Positions 23,450-32,339 of a stretch of DNA of 64,000 nucleotides are shown piece after piece; the stretch's first letter is position 1; every line of letters begins with the position of its first letter. The notes beneath the pieces were generated by a model that ran no database searches, was not told the DNA's origin, and saw nothing but the letters and a program-made list of their open reading frames with translations. The position numbers and the translations under genes are program-made. The stretch is taken from the NCBI RefSeq assembly GCF_004343585.1, contig NZ_SLYW01000003.1, forward strand, positions 558,001 to 622,000. The letters run 5' to 3'. This stretch comes from Neorhizobium sp. JUb45 (lineage in GTDB: Bacteria; Pseudomonadota; Alphaproteobacteria; Rhizobiales; Rhizobiaceae).

Positions 23450-24460
23450 ATGAGCAATGCCTACCTAACCTACGCCGCCAAGCGGCTCGGCCAGGCGGTC
23501 GTCGTCATCCTGCTGGCCTATGTCTTCACCTTCGTGGTCGTCAGCATCCTGCCTGGCGACCCGATCACCAGCGTTTTGCGCAACCCGCAGAACGGTTTTT
23601 CCGAACAGGAAATCGGTGAAATCATCGCGGCACAGGGGCTGGACCAGCCGGTTCTGGTGCAGTTGTGGCATTCGCTCTCTGGCTTCCTGACCGGCGATCT
23701 TGGCGTGTCGATGCGCTCCAACCGGCCCGTATCGACGCTGATCGCCGAAGTCATTCCCTCGACGCTGATCCTGGCGTCGAGCGGACTGGCGGTCGCTCTT
23801 TTCCTGGCATTCGCGGTCGCCTACGGCACGCAGGTGCTGCCGAAGCGCTACGGCCAGGGGTTGCTGCGGGCATTCCCGTCACTCTTCCAGTCGACGCCCA
23901 ATTTCGTCATCGGCCTGTTCCTCATTCATCTTTTCGGTTTTCAGCTCAGGCTGTTCCGCGTCATCGAGCCCGACAGTTTCTGGGCCACCCTGTTTGCGGC
24001 AATCACGATCGGAATTCCGTTCTCGGCGCAGATCGCCGAAGTGCTGATCGCCAATCTCGATCACGAGGCCAAACAGGAATATGCCTCGGTTGCCCGCAGC
24101 CGCGGCATCGGCCAGCGGCGCCTGTTTACGAGACACCTCCTGAAGCCTGCGTCGCTGCCGGTCGTCACCGTCATCGCATTGACGGTCGGCGAACTGCTTG
24201 GAAACTCCCTCATCACCGAGACCGTTTTTGGCCGCACGGGTCTTGGCAGTCTCGTCCAGCGGTCGGTCAGCACGCAGGATCTGCCTGTGCTGCAGGCCAT
24301 TGTTTCGCTCGGCGCCGTCGTGTTCGTGCTCGTCAACCTGATCGCCGACCTGCTGTATCCACTGCTCGATCCGCGCGTCAAAATGGTCGTGGGGAAAAAA
24401 TACCGGTCCACAGCCGCCGGTGAACCGTCTCTTGACCCGACCAAAGCGGTGAATCCATGA
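23450..24460 (+). CDS. ABC transporter permease, DppB type, 336 aa
   Basis: An inner-membrane permease with about six helices. The first is RLGQAVVVILLAYVFTFVVV. The permease EAA-type loop is DHEAKQEYASVARSRGIGQR, and the C-terminal GRTGLGSLVQRSVSTQDLPV is typical of DppB. The start at 23450 has GAGG 7 bases upstream; the ATG at 23435 would make a longer, less typical N-terminus. Partner permease and ATPase follow with ATGA-type overlaps. The importer probably carries an organosulfur compound (inference from the neighbouring monooxygenases). Confidence 0.93.
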   Translation: MSNAYLTYAAKRLGQAVVVILLAYVFTFVVVSILPGDPITSVLRNPQNGFSEQEIGEIIAAQGLDQPVLVQLWHSLSGFLTGDLGVSMRSNRPVSTLIAEVIPSTLILASSGLAVALFLAFAVAYGTQVLPKRYGQGLLRAFPSLFQSTPNFVIGLFLIHLFGFQLRLFRVIEPDSFWATLFAAITIGIPFSAQIAEVLIANLDHEAKQEYASVARSRGIGQRRLFTRHLLKPASLPVVTVIALTVGELLGNSLITETVFGRTGLGSLVQRSVSTQDLPVLQAIVSLGAVVFVLVNLIADLLYPLLDPRVKMVVGKKYRSTAAGEPSLDPTKAVNP

Positions 24461-25305
24461 CTTTTGTATCGAACTCCTCCCTCCCCGTCAGCCGGTGGCA
24501 GGAGTGGCGCGCCGCTCTTCGCATGCCCACTATCGTCGCCCTGTCCTTTGCCGTGATCGCGATCGTCATCGCCTGGTCGCTGGCGCCGCAGCTGTTCACC
24601 ACATACAGCCCGGTCGTCGGCGTTCCGGCCGACAAACTCCTCGGTCCCAGCCTGTCGCATTGGTTCGGCACCGACCATCTCGGCCGCGACCTCTATACCC
24701 GCGTCGTCTATGGCACCGCCTCATCCGTATCGAGCGCGCTTGTGGCGGTCGTCATCGGTGTTCTGTTCGGCGGGCTGATCGGCCTTCTGGCGGGTTTTCT
24801 CGGCGGCTGGGTCGATATCCTGTTGGCGCGTCTGGTCGACGTGCTGCTGTCCATCCCGAAATTTCTGCTGGCGGTGATCATCGTCACGGCCATCGGCTTC
24901 GAGACCATCAACGCGGCGATTGCAACCGGCATTTCGGCCGTGGCGTTTTTTGCCCGCGTCACTCGCTCCGAAGTCATCAAGACACGGCAGGCGACCTTCG
25001 TGGAAGCCTCGTTCCTGTCGGGCGGCTCGCGCTGGTATATCCTCTCACGCCACGTTGTGCCCAATGCCTCGCGCTCGGTGCTGCCGCTGGCCGTGCTGCA
25101 GTTCGGCGAGTCCATTCTGGTGATCGCCAGCCTGGCCTTCCTCGGCTACGGCGACCCGCCGCCTTCCTCCGACTGGGGCCTGCTGATCTCGATCGGCAAG
25201 GATTACCTCAAATGGCCGTGGCTGGTTTACGCCCCCGCTTTCGTAACGATCGTGACCGTCCTCTCTGTGAACAGGATCAGCCGATGGCTTCGCAAGACAG
25301 ACTGA
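24457..25305 (+). CDS. ABC transporter permease, DppC type, 282 aa
   Basis: The second permease of the importer. LGPSLSHWFGTDHLGRDLYT is the DppC/OppC N-terminal signature. Helices follow, with the coupling loop RQATFVEASFLSGGSRWYIL and VVPNASRSVLPLAVLQFGES. It starts inside the preceding stop (ATGA overlap) and runs 22 bases into the ATPase gene, so it is translationally coupled on both sides. Confidence 0.93.
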   Translation: MTFVSNSSLPVSRWQEWRAALRMPTIVALSFAVIAIVIAWSLAPQLFTTYSPVVGVPADKLLGPSLSHWFGTDHLGRDLYTRVVYGTASSVSSALVAVVIGVLFGGLIGLLAGFLGGWVDILLARLVDVLLSIPKFLLAVIIVTAIGFETINAAIATGISAVAFFARVTRSEVIKTRQATFVEASFLSGGSRWYILSRHVVPNASRSVLPLAVLQFGESILVIASLAFLGYGDPPPSSDWGLLISIGKDYLKWPWLVYAPAFVTIVTVLSVNRISRWLRKTD

Positions 25306-27017
25306 ATACCCATCTCACCGCTATCAAGACTGTAGCCTCCCATGCAGCCAACCCGACATCATTGGTGCGCGCGGAAAATCTTTCGGTTTCCTATGGCGGC
25401 AACAAGGTCGTCCATGATGTGAGCTTCGAGCTGGGCCGCGGCAAGAGCCTTGCGCTGATCGGCGAATCCGGCTCGGGCAAATCGACGATCGCCCGTGCCG
25501 TTCTGCGGCTGCTTCCGAGCGGCGGCCACGCCAGCGGAAAGGTGGTGTTTGACGGGCAGGATGTGCTGTCGCTGTCCGAGCGTCAGTTCCGGCCATTGCG
25601 CGGACGCGCCATCGGCTTCGTACCGCAGGATCCCGGCAATTCGCTCAACCCGGTTCGCACGATCGGTGCGCAGGCGATGGAGGCGGCCGCCCTGACCGAC
25701 GAGCCCAATGCTTCGATCCGCAAGGAACTCATTCTTGAGACCTTCGCGCAGGTGGGGCTCGACAACCCGCAGCGGGTCTACGATTCCTATCCGCACCAGC
25801 TCTCCGGCGGCATGTTGCAGCGTGTGCTGATCGGCCTTGCCGTTCTACCCCGCCCCGCCCTTCTGGTCGCCGACGAACCGACCTCTGCGCTCGACGTGAC
25901 GATCCAGAAGCGCATTCTCGATCTCCTCACCCGCCTGCAGCACGATCTGGATATCAGCCTGCTGCTGATTACCCACGATCTGGCGATTGCTGCCGAACGC
26001 GCCGACCAGCTTGTGGTGCTGAAAGACGGCAGCGTGCAGGAAGCCGGCAAAACCGCATCGGTATTTTCGTCGCCGACGTCTGCCTATGCCCGCAAACTGC
26101 ATGCCGATGTGCCGGCGCTCAACCCGAACCGTTATGCAAAACTGAGAGATCCGGGTTTCCGCCTGCTCGACGGCAAAACCGCCAAGGCCCCGAAGATCGA
26201 GGTCAATTCCATCACCAAGACATTCGAGGTCGATGGCAAGGTGCTGACCGCCGTCGATGACGTTTCGTTCGCGGTTCCGGCCGGCACCACCCATGCGCTG
26301 GTCGGCGAATCCGGCTCGGGCAAGACCACGACGATCCGGCTGCTGCTCGGGCTGGACGAACCCGATACCGGCAGCATTTCGGTTGCCGGCGACGACCTGG
26401 CCGGCCGGTCGCAAAAAGATCTGCGCGCGGTCTGGCGTCACCTGCAACTGGTCTACCAGAATCCTTTCACCTCGCTCGACCCGACATGGACGGTGGAGCG
26501 TCTGGTGCGCGAACCTCTCGACCGCTTCAAGATCGGTACGGCGGCAGAGCGGACACAGCAGGTGCGCGAGGCGCTCACCAATGTCGGTCTGGCCGACCAT
26601 CTCCTCTCCCGCAAACCGGGTGCGCTTTCGGGCGGCCAGCGCCAGCGCGTGGCGATTGCAAGGTCTCTGGTGCTGAAGCCGGATGTCATCGTTCTCGATG
26701 AACCGACCTCGGCGCTCGATGTCAGCGTGCAGGCGGATATCGTCGAGGTGCTTCTGTCGCTGCAGGCAAAGCTTGGCCTGACCTATGTGTTCGTGTCGCA
26801 TGATCTGGCGCTGGTGCGCCAGCTTGCCCACACCGTCTCGGTCATGCAGCGCGGACGCATCGTCGAGCACGGCACTGTTGGCGACATTTTCGACAACCCG
26901 AGCCACGCCTATACGGCGACGCTGCTGGAATCCATCCCCTCCGGTCTCTCTGGCGACACATCCGAGGCGGCGCATCGGCGCGTATCGCGCGCCGAGCGCA
27001 AGGAGGCGTTTGCATGA
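25284..27017 (+). CDS. ABC transporter ATP-binding protein, fused DppD-DppF double ATPase, 577 aa
   Basis: Two complete ABC ATPase domains lie in one chain. Domain 1 has Walker A GESGSGKST at about 60-68, signature LSGGM near 173, and Walker B ALLVADEPTSALD. Domain 2 has Walker A GESGSGKTTT near 341, signature LSGGQRQRVAIARS, and Walker B VIVLDEPTSALD. The start at 25284 lies inside the permease gene; upstream in-frame codons belong to a different reading of that gene. The ATGA overlap with the next gene couples it to the monooxygenase. Fused forms of this kind are common for DppDF-like ATPases. Confidence 0.94.
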   Translation: MASQDRLNTHLTAIKTVASHAANPTSLVRAENLSVSYGGNKVVHDVSFELGRGKSLALIGESGSGKSTIARAVLRLLPSGGHASGKVVFDGQDVLSLSERQFRPLRGRAIGFVPQDPGNSLNPVRTIGAQAMEAAALTDEPNASIRKELILETFAQVGLDNPQRVYDSYPHQLSGGMLQRVLIGLAVLPRPALLVADEPTSALDVTIQKRILDLLTRLQHDLDISLLLITHDLAIAAERADQLVVLKDGSVQEAGKTASVFSSPTSAYARKLHADVPALNPNRYAKLRDPGFRLLDGKTAKAPKIEVNSITKTFEVDGKVLTAVDDVSFAVPAGTTHALVGESGSGKTTTIRLLLGLDEPDTGSISVAGDDLAGRSQKDLRAVWRHLQLVYQNPFTSLDPTWTVERLVREPLDRFKIGTAAERTQQVREALTNVGLADHLLSRKPGALSGGQRQRVAIARSLVLKPDVIVLDEPTSALDVSVQADIVEVLLSLQAKLGLTYVFVSHDLALVRQLAHTVSVMQRGRIVEHGTVGDIFDNPSHAYTATLLESIPSGLSGDTSEAAHRRVSRAERKEAFA

Positions 27018-28096
27018 CCATCGCCCTGCCGACCACCACCCTGCCCGCCGCGTTCCGGCCCAAACAGCGGTTGGGTTTCAACACCCGCGTCTCCTTCAAC
27101 GACGATGATGGTCCCGCCAAAGGGCTGCGCGACGGCATCGAGCTTTACCGGCAGGCCGAACAACTGGGTTATCAATCCGGCTGGGCCTATCAGCGGCATT
27201 TCGACCATTACCTCTCATCGCCGCTGCCCTTCTTCGCGGCAGCCGGACAGCATACAAGCCGCATCACGCTCGGATCGGCCGTCATCCCCATGCGCTATCA
27301 GGACCCGATCCTTCTGGCGGAAGCAGCCGGCACCACCGACCTACTGATAGGCGGCCGGCTGGAACTGGCCATCTCGACCGGTGCGAGCGGTGCCTTCGAC
27401 GCCGTTTTCGGCACGGTCGAAACCGATGCGCGCACCGAAGCCAAACGCCGGCAGGCGCGTTTCCTCTCGGCACTTTCGGGCGACGTCCTTCACACGGTGA
27501 CGGAAGCGGGTCAGGGCGCGCCAAAAGGTGCCGAGCTTCGCGTCACACCCCACAGCCCGACACTGCGGTCGAGAATTCGCCAGGGTTCCGCCAGCCTGAG
27601 TTCCGCCGTGCAGGCTGCCGAACTGGGGATCGGCCTGATCTGCGGCACCGTGCAGCACGATCAGGACGATGGCGAGACTTTTGGTGCCTATCAGGCCCGC
27701 ATCATCGAGGCCTATCGCAGCAACTGGCGCCGGATCTGGGGCACCGAGCCGCCGTCCGTTGCCGTTGCCGCATCCATTCTGGTCGGCACCACGCCGGATC
27801 TGCGCGAAAAATACGCGGCCTATGATCTGGATCGCCGCACCAATGGCATCGCGGCGTCGCGCCCCAAGGGTGCGCTCATCCCCGCGGCTCAGCCAGCCGG
27901 AGCGCAGATTTCACCGGTGTTTCAGGGTGCACCCGATGAGGTTCTGGAAGCCGTGTTCAATGATCCGGGTCTGGCGGCAGCGGACGAGATCATCCTCTTC
28001 CTGCCGCCCGCCTTTGGTTTGGCCGAAAATATCCGGCTGCTGACCGATCTGGCCGAAACGGTTGCCCCGAGCCTCGGATGGTCGCCCGCCGTCTAG
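27014..28096 (+). CDS. Luciferase-like (LLM) flavin-dependent monooxygenase 1, 360 aa
   Basis: An FMNH2-dependent monooxygenase of the bacterial luciferase superfamily. FNTRVSFNDDDGPAKGLRDG starts the barrel, RITLGSAVIPMRYQDPILLAEAAGT is the family core with the cis-peptide region, and GGRLELAISTGAS is the phosphate-binding turn. Divergent from SsuD. AGGAGG lies 7 bases before the ATG, which overlaps the ATPase stop. Being the last gene of the transporter operon suggests it acts on the imported compound. It would need reduced FMN from the reductase at 30630. Substrate unknown. Confidence 0.9.
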   Translation: MTIALPTTTLPAAFRPKQRLGFNTRVSFNDDDGPAKGLRDGIELYRQAEQLGYQSGWAYQRHFDHYLSSPLPFFAAAGQHTSRITLGSAVIPMRYQDPILLAEAAGTTDLLIGGRLELAISTGASGAFDAVFGTVETDARTEAKRRQARFLSALSGDVLHTVTEAGQGAPKGAELRVTPHSPTLRSRIRQGSASLSSAVQAAELGIGLICGTVQHDQDDGETFGAYQARIIEAYRSNWRRIWGTEPPSVAVAASILVGTTPDLREKYAAYDLDRRTNGIAASRPKGALIPAAQPAGAQISPVFQGAPDEVLEAVFNDPGLAAADEIILFLPPAFGLAENIRLLTDLAETVAPSLGWSPAV

Positions 28097-28146
28097 CCGC
28101 CTTCTCGATGCGGGTTTCGTCTCACGCACCGCAACAGACAATATTT

Positions 28147-28173
28147 TCTACGAACTGAATAGAAAACGAAAGA
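28147..28173 (+). promoter_or_regulatory. Shared upstream element, copy B
   Basis: The counterpart of 21464-21490, 71 bases before the SsuD-like start. Its conserved blocks are TCTAC, ATAGAAA and GAA.GA. It indicates that the second monooxygenase group has its own promoter within the same regulon. Confidence 0.45.
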
Positions 28174-28243
28174 CCCGTGTTTTTCACCTTTCATTGCCCG
28201 GCCTAACCTCAAGCCAACGGTCGGTTATCTCAAGGAGTTCAAA

Positions 28244-29347
28244 ATGACTGCGGAATTCATCAGCGTCAGCTTTCCCAATGAATCGAACGACCTCAACCCC
28301 ATTCCGGATGCACCGGTCGATCCGCTTTTCCTCGAGCGTTACGCACGCGCACTCGATGATTACGGTTTCAACTACACGCTGATCCCCTATTCCTCGTCCT
28401 CCTTCGATCCGTTCACGCTTGGCGCGACCGTTCTTGCCCACACGAAGAATATCAAGATCATCGTCGCGCTGCGCCCGAACACGGTTTATCCGACCGTTGC
28501 GGCCAAATCGCTCGCCACGCTAGACCAGCTGAGCGGCGGCCGTGTCGTCGTCCACTTCATTGCCGGCGGCAGCGATGAGGAACAGGCCCGCGAAGGCGAT
28601 TTCCTCAACAAGGAAGAGCGTTACGAGCGGCAGGAGGAATATATCCGTATCCTGCGCCTCGCATGGTCATCCAAGGAAGCCTTCGATTTCGACGGCAAAT
28701 ATTACCAGTTCAAGCAGTTCCGCAGCGCCGTGCGCCCGACCAATGGCACGATCCCGATTTCGCTCGGCGGTTCCTCCGACGCGGCTTACCGCATCGGTGG
28801 CTCGCTGTGCGACATTTTTGGCCTGTGGGGCGAGCCGCTGGCGGAAACCAAGCAGCAGATCGACCGCGTCTATGCCGAAGCGGCCAAGGCCGGCCGCACC
28901 GATCGCCCGCGCATCTGGGTCACCTTCCGTCCGATCGTGGCCGAAACCGACGAACTGGCCTGGGAAAAGGCGCACAAGGTTCTCGACCAGCTGACAGCCA
29001 ACCGTCAGAAGGGCCTGCATCGCGCTCCGGTCAACGCTCCGGCCCCGGCCAATGTCGGTTCGCAGCGTCTTCTCGACATCGCCAAACGCGGCGACGTGCA
29101 TGACCGTGCCCTCTGGTACCCGACCGTCACCGCCACCAATGCCAGCGGCGCGACCACTGCGCTTGTCGGCTCGCCACGCACGATCGCCGACAGCATTCTC
29201 GATTACATTGATCTCGGCTGCGACCTGATCTCCATCCGCGGTTACGACAACTACAATGATGCGGTCGATTACGGTCGCTACATCCTGCCGCTGGTGCGCG
29301 AAGGCATTCGCGAGCGGGAAGACGCAAAAAAGAAGGCTGCCGCATGA
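28244..29347 (+). CDS. Luciferase-like monooxygenase 2, SsuD (alkanesulfonate monooxygenase)-like, 367 aa
   Basis: Closely resembles FMNH2-dependent alkanesulfonate monooxygenase. Marks include HTKNIKIIVALRPNTVYPTV with the conserved barrel Arg, LDQLSGGRVVVHFIAGGSDEEQAREGDF with the SsuD-type loop, RYERQEEYIRILRLAW, and PISLGGSSDAAYRIGG. Such enzymes cleave C-S bonds, releasing sulfite and an aldehyde. It has its own promoter region carrying the shared element. It is followed by an SfnB-like flavoprotein and an FMN reductase, the normal helpers for this chemistry. The exact sulfonate or sulfone cannot be read from sequence. Confidence 0.92.
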   Translation: MTAEFISVSFPNESNDLNPIPDAPVDPLFLERYARALDDYGFNYTLIPYSSSSFDPFTLGATVLAHTKNIKIIVALRPNTVYPTVAAKSLATLDQLSGGRVVVHFIAGGSDEEQAREGDFLNKEERYERQEEYIRILRLAWSSKEAFDFDGKYYQFKQFRSAVRPTNGTIPISLGGSSDAAYRIGGSLCDIFGLWGEPLAETKQQIDRVYAEAAKAGRTDRPRIWVTFRPIVAETDELAWEKAHKVLDQLTANRQKGLHRAPVNAPAPANVGSQRLLDIAKRGDVHDRALWYPTVTATNASGATTALVGSPRTIADSILDYIDLGCDLISIRGYDNYNDAVDYGRYILPLVREGIREREDAKKKAAA

Positions 29348-29352
29348 TTTTG

Positions 29353-29377
29353 CGGCCCGGCTCACAAGGCCGGGCCG
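29353..29377. terminator. Hairpin CGGCCCGGC/GCCGGGCCG after the SsuD-like gene
   Basis: A perfect 9-base stem with a 7-base loop, 5 bases after the stop, without a good T-run. It is probably an intercistronic structure or weak terminator before the SfnB-like gene. Confidence 0.4.
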
Positions 29378-29419
29378 TCTGCCTCCAGCTCACGTAAACA
29401 GCCAGAAAGCCCAGACCGC

Positions 29420-30601
29420 ATGTCCCATCATCCCATCGTTCCCGAGGAAACCGTCCGCATCATCGCGGAGGCCGCACCTGAGGCGGATCGCACCGGAGAG
29501 TTTCCGTGGACGGGTATTCGTGCCGTACATGCGAGCGGGCTTCTGGAAACGACCGTTGCCACCCGTTATGGCGGCAAGGGCGGCACACTTGCGGATGTCG
29601 GCCACATTCTGGCGGCACTTGGACGCGGCGATCCGTCGGTGGCGCTGATCAGCGCCATGACCATCTTCAACCATCTCGGACAGGCGACCAAAAGCCATTG
29701 GCCGGAAGATCTCTACAAGCGCCTGCTGGCGGAAGCCGGGCAGAAGCCGCTTCTGCTCAATGCCGCGCGTGTGGAGCCTGAACTGGGATCGCCCGCCCGC
29801 GGCGGCCTTCCGGCCACCATCGCTCGACGCACCGCGACCGGCTGGTCGATCACCGGTCGCAAGCGCTTCGTGACCGGCGCCCATGGCCTCACGCATTTCC
29901 TCGTCTGGGCGCATACCGACGAGACACCCGCTCGCGTCGGCACGTTCGTGGTGCCGAACGGATTGCCCGGCATTCATGTGATCGAAAACTGGAACAGCCT
30001 CGGCATGCGCGCCACCGGCTCGCATGACGTCCAGTATAGCGATGTCGCGATCCCGGCCGGCAATGCCATCGACCTCGTCGACCCATCGGCGGCGCAGCAG
30101 GACAACCGCGCCCATGCCGCCTTCAATCTGGCGCTGACCGCGATCTATCTCGGTGCCGCCGAGGCGGCGCAGGCCGCCTTCATCCGTTTCGCGCATGAGC
30201 GCGTGCCGGCCAATCTCGGACATCCGATTGCGCGCACCGAACGGTTCATTACCCTTTCGGGCGAAATCGACCTTCTGGTTTCCGGTGCCCGGCAGATCAT
30301 TTTCGATACGCTGGAACACAATAGTGTCGATGCCGAACGGCTGATCCGGGCGAGATTGCTGGCCGGCCGGCAGTTGCGCGATGCCGTGCAGCTTGCGGTG
30401 CGCAGCATCGGCAATCCGGGCCTCAGTGCCGACCTCGGCATCGAACGGCATTTTCGCGATGTCCAGTCGGTGTTGGTTCACGCGCCACAGGAAGACACAT
30501 CGGTGGCCATCCTCGGCCGCGCAGCATTCGGCCGATGGAACCACGAGCAAACCGTGCAGGCAGCCTATCCGGACACACTGCCCATCCTCAAAACCGCATG
30601 A
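29420..30601 (+). CDS. Acyl-CoA dehydrogenase-fold flavin monooxygenase, SfnB/DszC-like, 393 aa
   Basis: Acyl-CoA dehydrogenase fold of the group that uses reduced flavin and oxygen on sulfur compounds (SfnB, DszC) rather than acyl-CoA. Marks include GDPSVALISAMTIFNHLG, TGWSITGRKRFVTGAHGLTHF (middle strands), ENWNSLGMRATGSHDVQYSD, and RSIGNPGLSADLGIERHFRD near the end. The catalytic Glu of true acyl-CoA dehydrogenases is not obvious. It lies between the SsuD-like monooxygenase and the FMN reductase, which supports a sulfone- or sulfoxide-oxidising role (inference). Confidence 0.88.
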   Translation: MSHHPIVPEETVRIIAEAAPEADRTGEFPWTGIRAVHASGLLETTVATRYGGKGGTLADVGHILAALGRGDPSVALISAMTIFNHLGQATKSHWPEDLYKRLLAEAGQKPLLLNAARVEPELGSPARGGLPATIARRTATGWSITGRKRFVTGAHGLTHFLVWAHTDETPARVGTFVVPNGLPGIHVIENWNSLGMRATGSHDVQYSDVAIPAGNAIDLVDPSAAQQDNRAHAAFNLALTAIYLGAAEAAQAAFIRFAHERVPANLGHPIARTERFITLSGEIDLLVSGARQIIFDTLEHNSVDAERLIRARLLAGRQLRDAVQLAVRSIGNPGLSADLGIERHFRDVQSVLVHAPQEDTSVAILGRAAFGRWNHEQTVQAAYPDTLPILKTA

Positions 30602-30629
30602 CAGCGATCAAGTCGCGAAAGGAATTTCT

Positions 30630-31190
30630 ATGAGCAACGATCTTATCGTCGGTTTTTCGGGCAATCTCTCCCGCCCGTCGAGCACACGCCGTTTTGTCGA
30701 GAGCGTGACCGAGCAGTTGGGACGGCAGACGGGCCTCAGCCACGTCGTCTATGATGTCGAAGACCTCGGCACCTCGCTTGCCGCAGCCCGCTCGGTTTCC
30801 GACCTTAATCCGGCCGCCAGAAAGATCATCCGCACGATCATCGAGGCGGAAGCGCTGGTCATCGGTTCGCCCACCTACAAGGGCAGCTATACCGGCCTGT
30901 TCAAGCATGTTTTTGATCTGCTCGATCCGGCAGACCTGCGCGGCAAGCCGATCATTCTGACGGCAACCGGCGGCGGCGAGCGGCATTCTCTGGTCGTCGA
31001 GCACCAGCTTCGTCCACTGTTCGCATTTTTCGAAGCCTTCGTTCTGCCGACCGCGATCTACGCTTCCGGCCGCGATTTCACCGATGGTGTTGCCTCTCCG
31101 GTCATTCTCGGTCGTGTCAATCAGGCACTGGCGGAAGCCTCGCTTCTGGTGAAGGCCCGCGCAGCGGTGACAGCGATTGCAGCGGAATAA
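30630..31190 (+). CDS. NADPH-dependent FMN reductase, SsuE/MsuE-like, 186 aa
   Basis: Flavodoxin-like reductase. The FMN phosphate loop is GFSGNLSRPSSTR (residues 8-20). EALVIGSPTYKGSYTGLFKHVFDLL is the isoalloxazine loop, the hallmark of SsuE/MsuE, and ILTATGGGERHSLVVEHQLRPL follows. AAGGAA lies ahead of the ATG at 30630. It is the only flavin reductase visible in the block and so should supply FMNH2 to both luciferase-like enzymes and the SfnB-like protein. Confidence 0.92.
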   Translation: MSNDLIVGFSGNLSRPSSTRRFVESVTEQLGRQTGLSHVVYDVEDLGTSLAAARSVSDLNPAARKIIRTIIEAEALVIGSPTYKGSYTGLFKHVFDLLDPADLRGKPIILTATGGGERHSLVVEHQLRPLFAFFEAFVLPTAIYASGRDFTDGVASPVILGRVNQALAEASLLVKARAAVTAIAAE

Positions 31191-31220
31191 AGCCGGAAAC
31201 CCGATATCCGCAGGATCGAC

Positions 31221-32225
31221 ATGACAGATGCCAGAAAATATGTGGTCGGCATTACCGACCACATGATCGGTTCGCCCGATCTCGAAGCGGACATCCTTGG
31301 GGACGATGTCGAGATCGACTTCTTCGCAAACACCGATGAAACGACGTTCGATCCATCACGACTGGCAAGGCTCGATGCCCTGATGGTGTGGGGCGCCCGG
31401 CTGGGGCCGCGCAGCATAACAAGCCTTACCCGTTGTCGCGGTGTGGTGCGTTATGGCGTCGGCTACGAGAAGATCGACCTTGCGGCGCTTGCCCATGCCG
31501 GCATTCCTTTCGCCAACAATCCCGATTACGGGACGGAGGAAGTCGCCGATCATGCGCTGGCTATGATCCTGTCGCTGCACCGGCGCCTGTGGGAACACGA
31601 TTTTCGTGCACGCACCTACACATCCGGCTGGCAGGTTCATAGCCTGAAGCCACTTCCGCGCTCCAACAAGGCAACTGTCGGCGTGGTTGGTGTCGGCCGC
31701 ATCGGCACGGCAGTGGTCAACCGGCTGAAACCTTTTGGCTTCCACATTCTCGGTTACGATCCCGGCCAGCCGCCCGGTCATGAAAAGGCAATTTCCTACG
31801 AGCGCACCGACCGTCTCGACGATCTGTTGGCGCAGTCCGACATCGTTACCTTTCATTGCCCGGCGAACGCCGAGACACGCGCCCTGCTGGATGCCGAAGG
31901 CCTTGCGCGCCTGAAGCCCGGCGCGATCATCGTCAACACCGCCCGAGGCGAGCTGCTGGATGATCTCGATGCACTGGAAGCGGCGTTGCGCAGCGGCCAT
32001 CTTGCAGCCGCTGCCATCGATACGCTGGCTCAGGAGCCTCCTCCGGCTCACCCTTTGCTCACCGCATGGCGGGAGCGCGAGGAATGTCTGGCCGGACGGC
32101 TGGTGATCACGCCGCACAATGCCTTCTATTCCGACCACGCCGCCATCGAGATGCGCACCAATGCGGCACGGACGGTGAGAATATTGCTGGATGAGGGCCG
32201 ATTGCGAAACCGGATCGTGGAGTAA
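31221..32225 (+). CDS. D-isomer-specific 2-hydroxyacid dehydrogenase (NAD-binding), 334 aa
   Basis: Two-domain dehydrogenase. The NAD fold has GVVGVGRIGTAVVNRLKPFG at about 154-173. The catalytic set is Arg in VNTARGEL, Glu in LAQEPPP and His in ITPHNAF, all visible in order. CtBP-like substrates are 2-oxo or 2-hydroxy acids. It follows the FMN reductase by 30 bases with AGGA before the ATG, so it belongs to the same operon. It may process the carbon skeleton left after desulfonation, for example a 2-oxoacid (inference). Confidence 0.92.
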   Translation: MTDARKYVVGITDHMIGSPDLEADILGDDVEIDFFANTDETTFDPSRLARLDALMVWGARLGPRSITSLTRCRGVVRYGVGYEKIDLAALAHAGIPFANNPDYGTEEVADHALAMILSLHRRLWEHDFRARTYTSGWQVHSLKPLPRSNKATVGVVGVGRIGTAVVNRLKPFGFHILGYDPGQPPGHEKAISYERTDRLDDLLAQSDIVTFHCPANAETRALLDAEGLARLKPGAIIVNTARGELLDDLDALEAALRSGHLAAAAIDTLAQEPPPAHPLLTAWREREECLAGRLVITPHNAFYSDHAAIEMRTNAARTVRILLDEGRLRNRIVE

Positions 32226-32296
32226 ACCCGCCAATTCACGGTAATTCCTGACCGATACCGTAGAAATACGCAGTTGCCGCTTGGCCTGCCTGACAT

Positions 32297-32320
32297 CCGC
32301 CCTAGTTATATAACGGGCGG
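32297..32320 (+). promoter_or_regulatory. Leader hairpin with GTTATATAAC core before the small ORF
   Basis: CCGCCC (32297-32302) pairs with GGGCGG (32315-32320) around the perfect palindrome GTTATATAAC (32305-32314). It ends 19 bases before the start of the 50-aa gene. It could be an operator, a leader hairpin or part of a promoter -10 region. Confidence 0.3.
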
Positions 32321-32339
32321 CAACAAAGAGGTAAGAACA

